A DNA stretch of 64,000 nt from Microbacteriaceae bacterium (lineage in GTDB: Bacteria > Actinomycetota > Actinomycetes > Actinomycetales > Microbacteriaceae): positions 122,032-186,031 of the forward strand of contig JAIXWK010000002.1 in assembly GCA_027491295.1 (NCBI GenBank). Direction: 5' to 3'. Positions 63,003 through 64,000 of this stretch are shown here, in pieces. Within the stretch, counting starts at the first letter, position 1. Each line of letters begins with the position of its first letter. Below the pieces are notes generated by a model. The model had not been told where the DNA came from. It did no database searches and saw only the letters and a list, made by a program, of their open reading frames with translations. Position numbers and translations under genes: made by a program.

Positions 63003-64000
63003 TTACTTCCAACCTTGGATTCAATTGCATTGCGGATTTCGACCAACACCTCTTCGAGCCTTGGATCATCGCTGCGAGCCAGAGCAGCAAGCTCTATTGT
63101 CCCATCTTGATTGCGCCTCACCCAAATTCGGCGACGCGGGGTCATTAGCGATAGCCCCATTGAGAAAATTGCCAGCAGGGCAAACAGCAATACCCAAATA
63201 CCACCGGGGTTGTAAGCAACATCCAGTGAGGCAAATCGCAGTAGCCCGTCGAATCTGACCTTGCCCAATTGTTTAGGCAGCTCCACCGTCTCGCCAATAC
63301 GAAGCTGGATCGGATCGTTTGGTCCATCCCTTGATGCCACGACCTCTAGGTTTTCGGTGTCCAGCGCAAAGACGTTTTTAGGAACGCCTTCATCAAGCCC
63401 TAGGTCTCCGGAGTAGACATTCATGGTCATAAGTGGATCGATTGGGTCCGGATAAATCGAGGTGTACGCCCCTGATTCCAACTGCTCGGCGGTTGGGTAG
63501 AAGAAGGCGATGATTCCTACCTGTTCTGGAAGCGCATCCGGAACCTTGATAACACCGAGCGAGGTCATATTCGAATCCTGCGGCAAGAACACGCTCGGTC
63601 CAGAAAATGCAACATTCCCCTCGCCATCAAAGACGGTGACCACTGGAGCAAAGCCGTTACCGGTTAGATAAATGCTGGCCCCTGGGGCCTCCAACGGGTA
63701 GTTGACTCTCACCTCAGAGGACTTGCCCTCCGAGGTAACACTTGCGATGAAGTCGATTGGTTGACCTAGGTTGTTCGGGTTCTGCAGGTCATAAAGCACC
63801 TGGAAATCATCAAGTCGAACGCTGAAGGGCTCAAGTTGCGCTTCGTCAAAGAACGGACCCGGTGAGAATGAGTCGTAGCTTGCCAAGTTGTTCACGAAGC
63901 TATCGCCAACCACCAAAACTCTTTGCCCGCTAAAGCTCAAACCGCCACCAACGCCAACCGCGATTAGAACTCCAATTAGCGAGAAGTGGAAAACAAGATT
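62999..64000 (-). CDS. resB: Cytochrome c biogenesis protein ResB (N-terminus outside window)
   Basis: The frame runs open to the right edge, at least 334 codons; the TTG at 63940 is internal, because upstream in-frame residues VFHFSLIGVLIAVGVGGG form the next membrane helix and match ResB. Landmarks: a large extracytoplasmic beta-rich part (VRLDDFQVLYDLQNPNNLGQPIDF), a last helix (GGIWVLLFALLAIFSMGLSLM) and RRRIWVR. It is the partner of CcsB in haem delivery. Confidence 0.93.
   Translation of the reverse strand, partial: NLVFHFSLIGVLIAVGVGGGLSFSGQRVLVVGDSFVNNLASYDSFSPGPFFDEAQLEPFSVRLDDFQVLYDLQNPNNLGQPIDFIASVTSEGKSSEVRVNYPLEAPGASIYLTGNGFAPVVTVFDGEGNVAFSGPSVFLPQDSNMTSLGVIKVPDALPEQVGIIAFFYPTAEQLESGAYTSIYPDPIDPLMTMNVYSGDLGLDEGVPKNVFALDTENLEVVASRDGPNDPIQLRIGETVELPKQLGKVRFDGLLRFASLDVAYNPGGIWVLLFALLAIFSMGLSLMTPRRRIWVRRNQDGTIELAALARSDDPRLEEVLVEIRNAIESKVGSK

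Overview
ORGANISM. The window looks like a chromosome segment of a small free-living actinobacterium of the Microbacteriaceae, most likely one of the freshwater 'Luna-type' lineages (Rhodoluna/Aquiluna relatives). This is inferred from actinobacterial gene content (FprA, MaoC-type HadA/HadB pair beside murB, CcsB/ResB, a complete men set, NusG with an acidic N-terminal extension, DUF4229), moderate GC by eye, very tight packing and many leaderless transcripts. I see no transposase, phage gene, rRNA operon or CRISPR array. No gene-free stretch exceeds 300 bp; the largest is the 255-bp regulatory region at 40853-41107.

LAYOUT. (1) 1-18074, minus: one uninterrupted reading frame of more than 6,000 codons, running off the left edge. 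It encodes a giant secreted protein with an N-terminal export signal, two LamG-like domains each followed by a glycine-rich domain, about 2,800 residues of beta-solenoid-like repeats in seven ~370-residue blocks, then at least 19 Ig-like modules, mostly in a six-module super-repeat. A small secreted protein gene lies just upstream. (2) 18850-31281, mostly minus: rplL-rplJ with an L10-type leader and attenuator, a DEAD-box RNA helicase, a glutaredoxin-like protein, a HAD phosphatase, a membrane protein, a PfkB sugar kinase, a two-component system, a TM0106-type RecB-like nuclease, then rplA-rplK-nusG-secE-tRNA-Trp. (3) 31493-35834: aminotransferase, murB, HadB/HadA-type dehydratases, a short cytochrome P450, tRNA-Met and tRNA-Thr. 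(4) 35905-42846: a maltose/alpha-glucoside uptake operon with two solute-binding proteins and MalF/MalG but no ATPase, divergent from a GH13 alpha-glucosidase; three LacI-type operators lie between them and a GH13 remnant follows. (5) 42843-51537: MMPL and MFS transporters, small genes, tRNA-Tyr, a LacI-family regulator whose promoter carries the same type of operator, a YajQ-family protein, manA and another MFS gene. (6) 51538-62138: ferredoxin-NADP reductase, polyprenyl diphosphate synthase and the menaquinone pathway (menG, menF, menD, menA, menE, menB, menC). (7) 62127-64000: cytochrome c maturation genes ccsB and resB, the latter cut by the right edge.

HOW THE PARTS WORK TOGETHER. Menaquinone synthesis, its prenyl-chain synthase and System II cytochrome c maturation form a respiratory block. 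The LacI regulator, the ABC importer and the alpha-glucosidase probably form one alpha-glucoside regulon with operator TGTAA-N4-TTACA. The giant protein is probably an adhesin or a surface filament.

RECURRING ARCHITECTURE. Many start codons sit six to eight bases after a TAnnnT -10 hexamer, implying leaderless mRNAs. In two divergent pairs the -10 elements physically overlap. Convergent genes repeatedly overlap at their stop codons.
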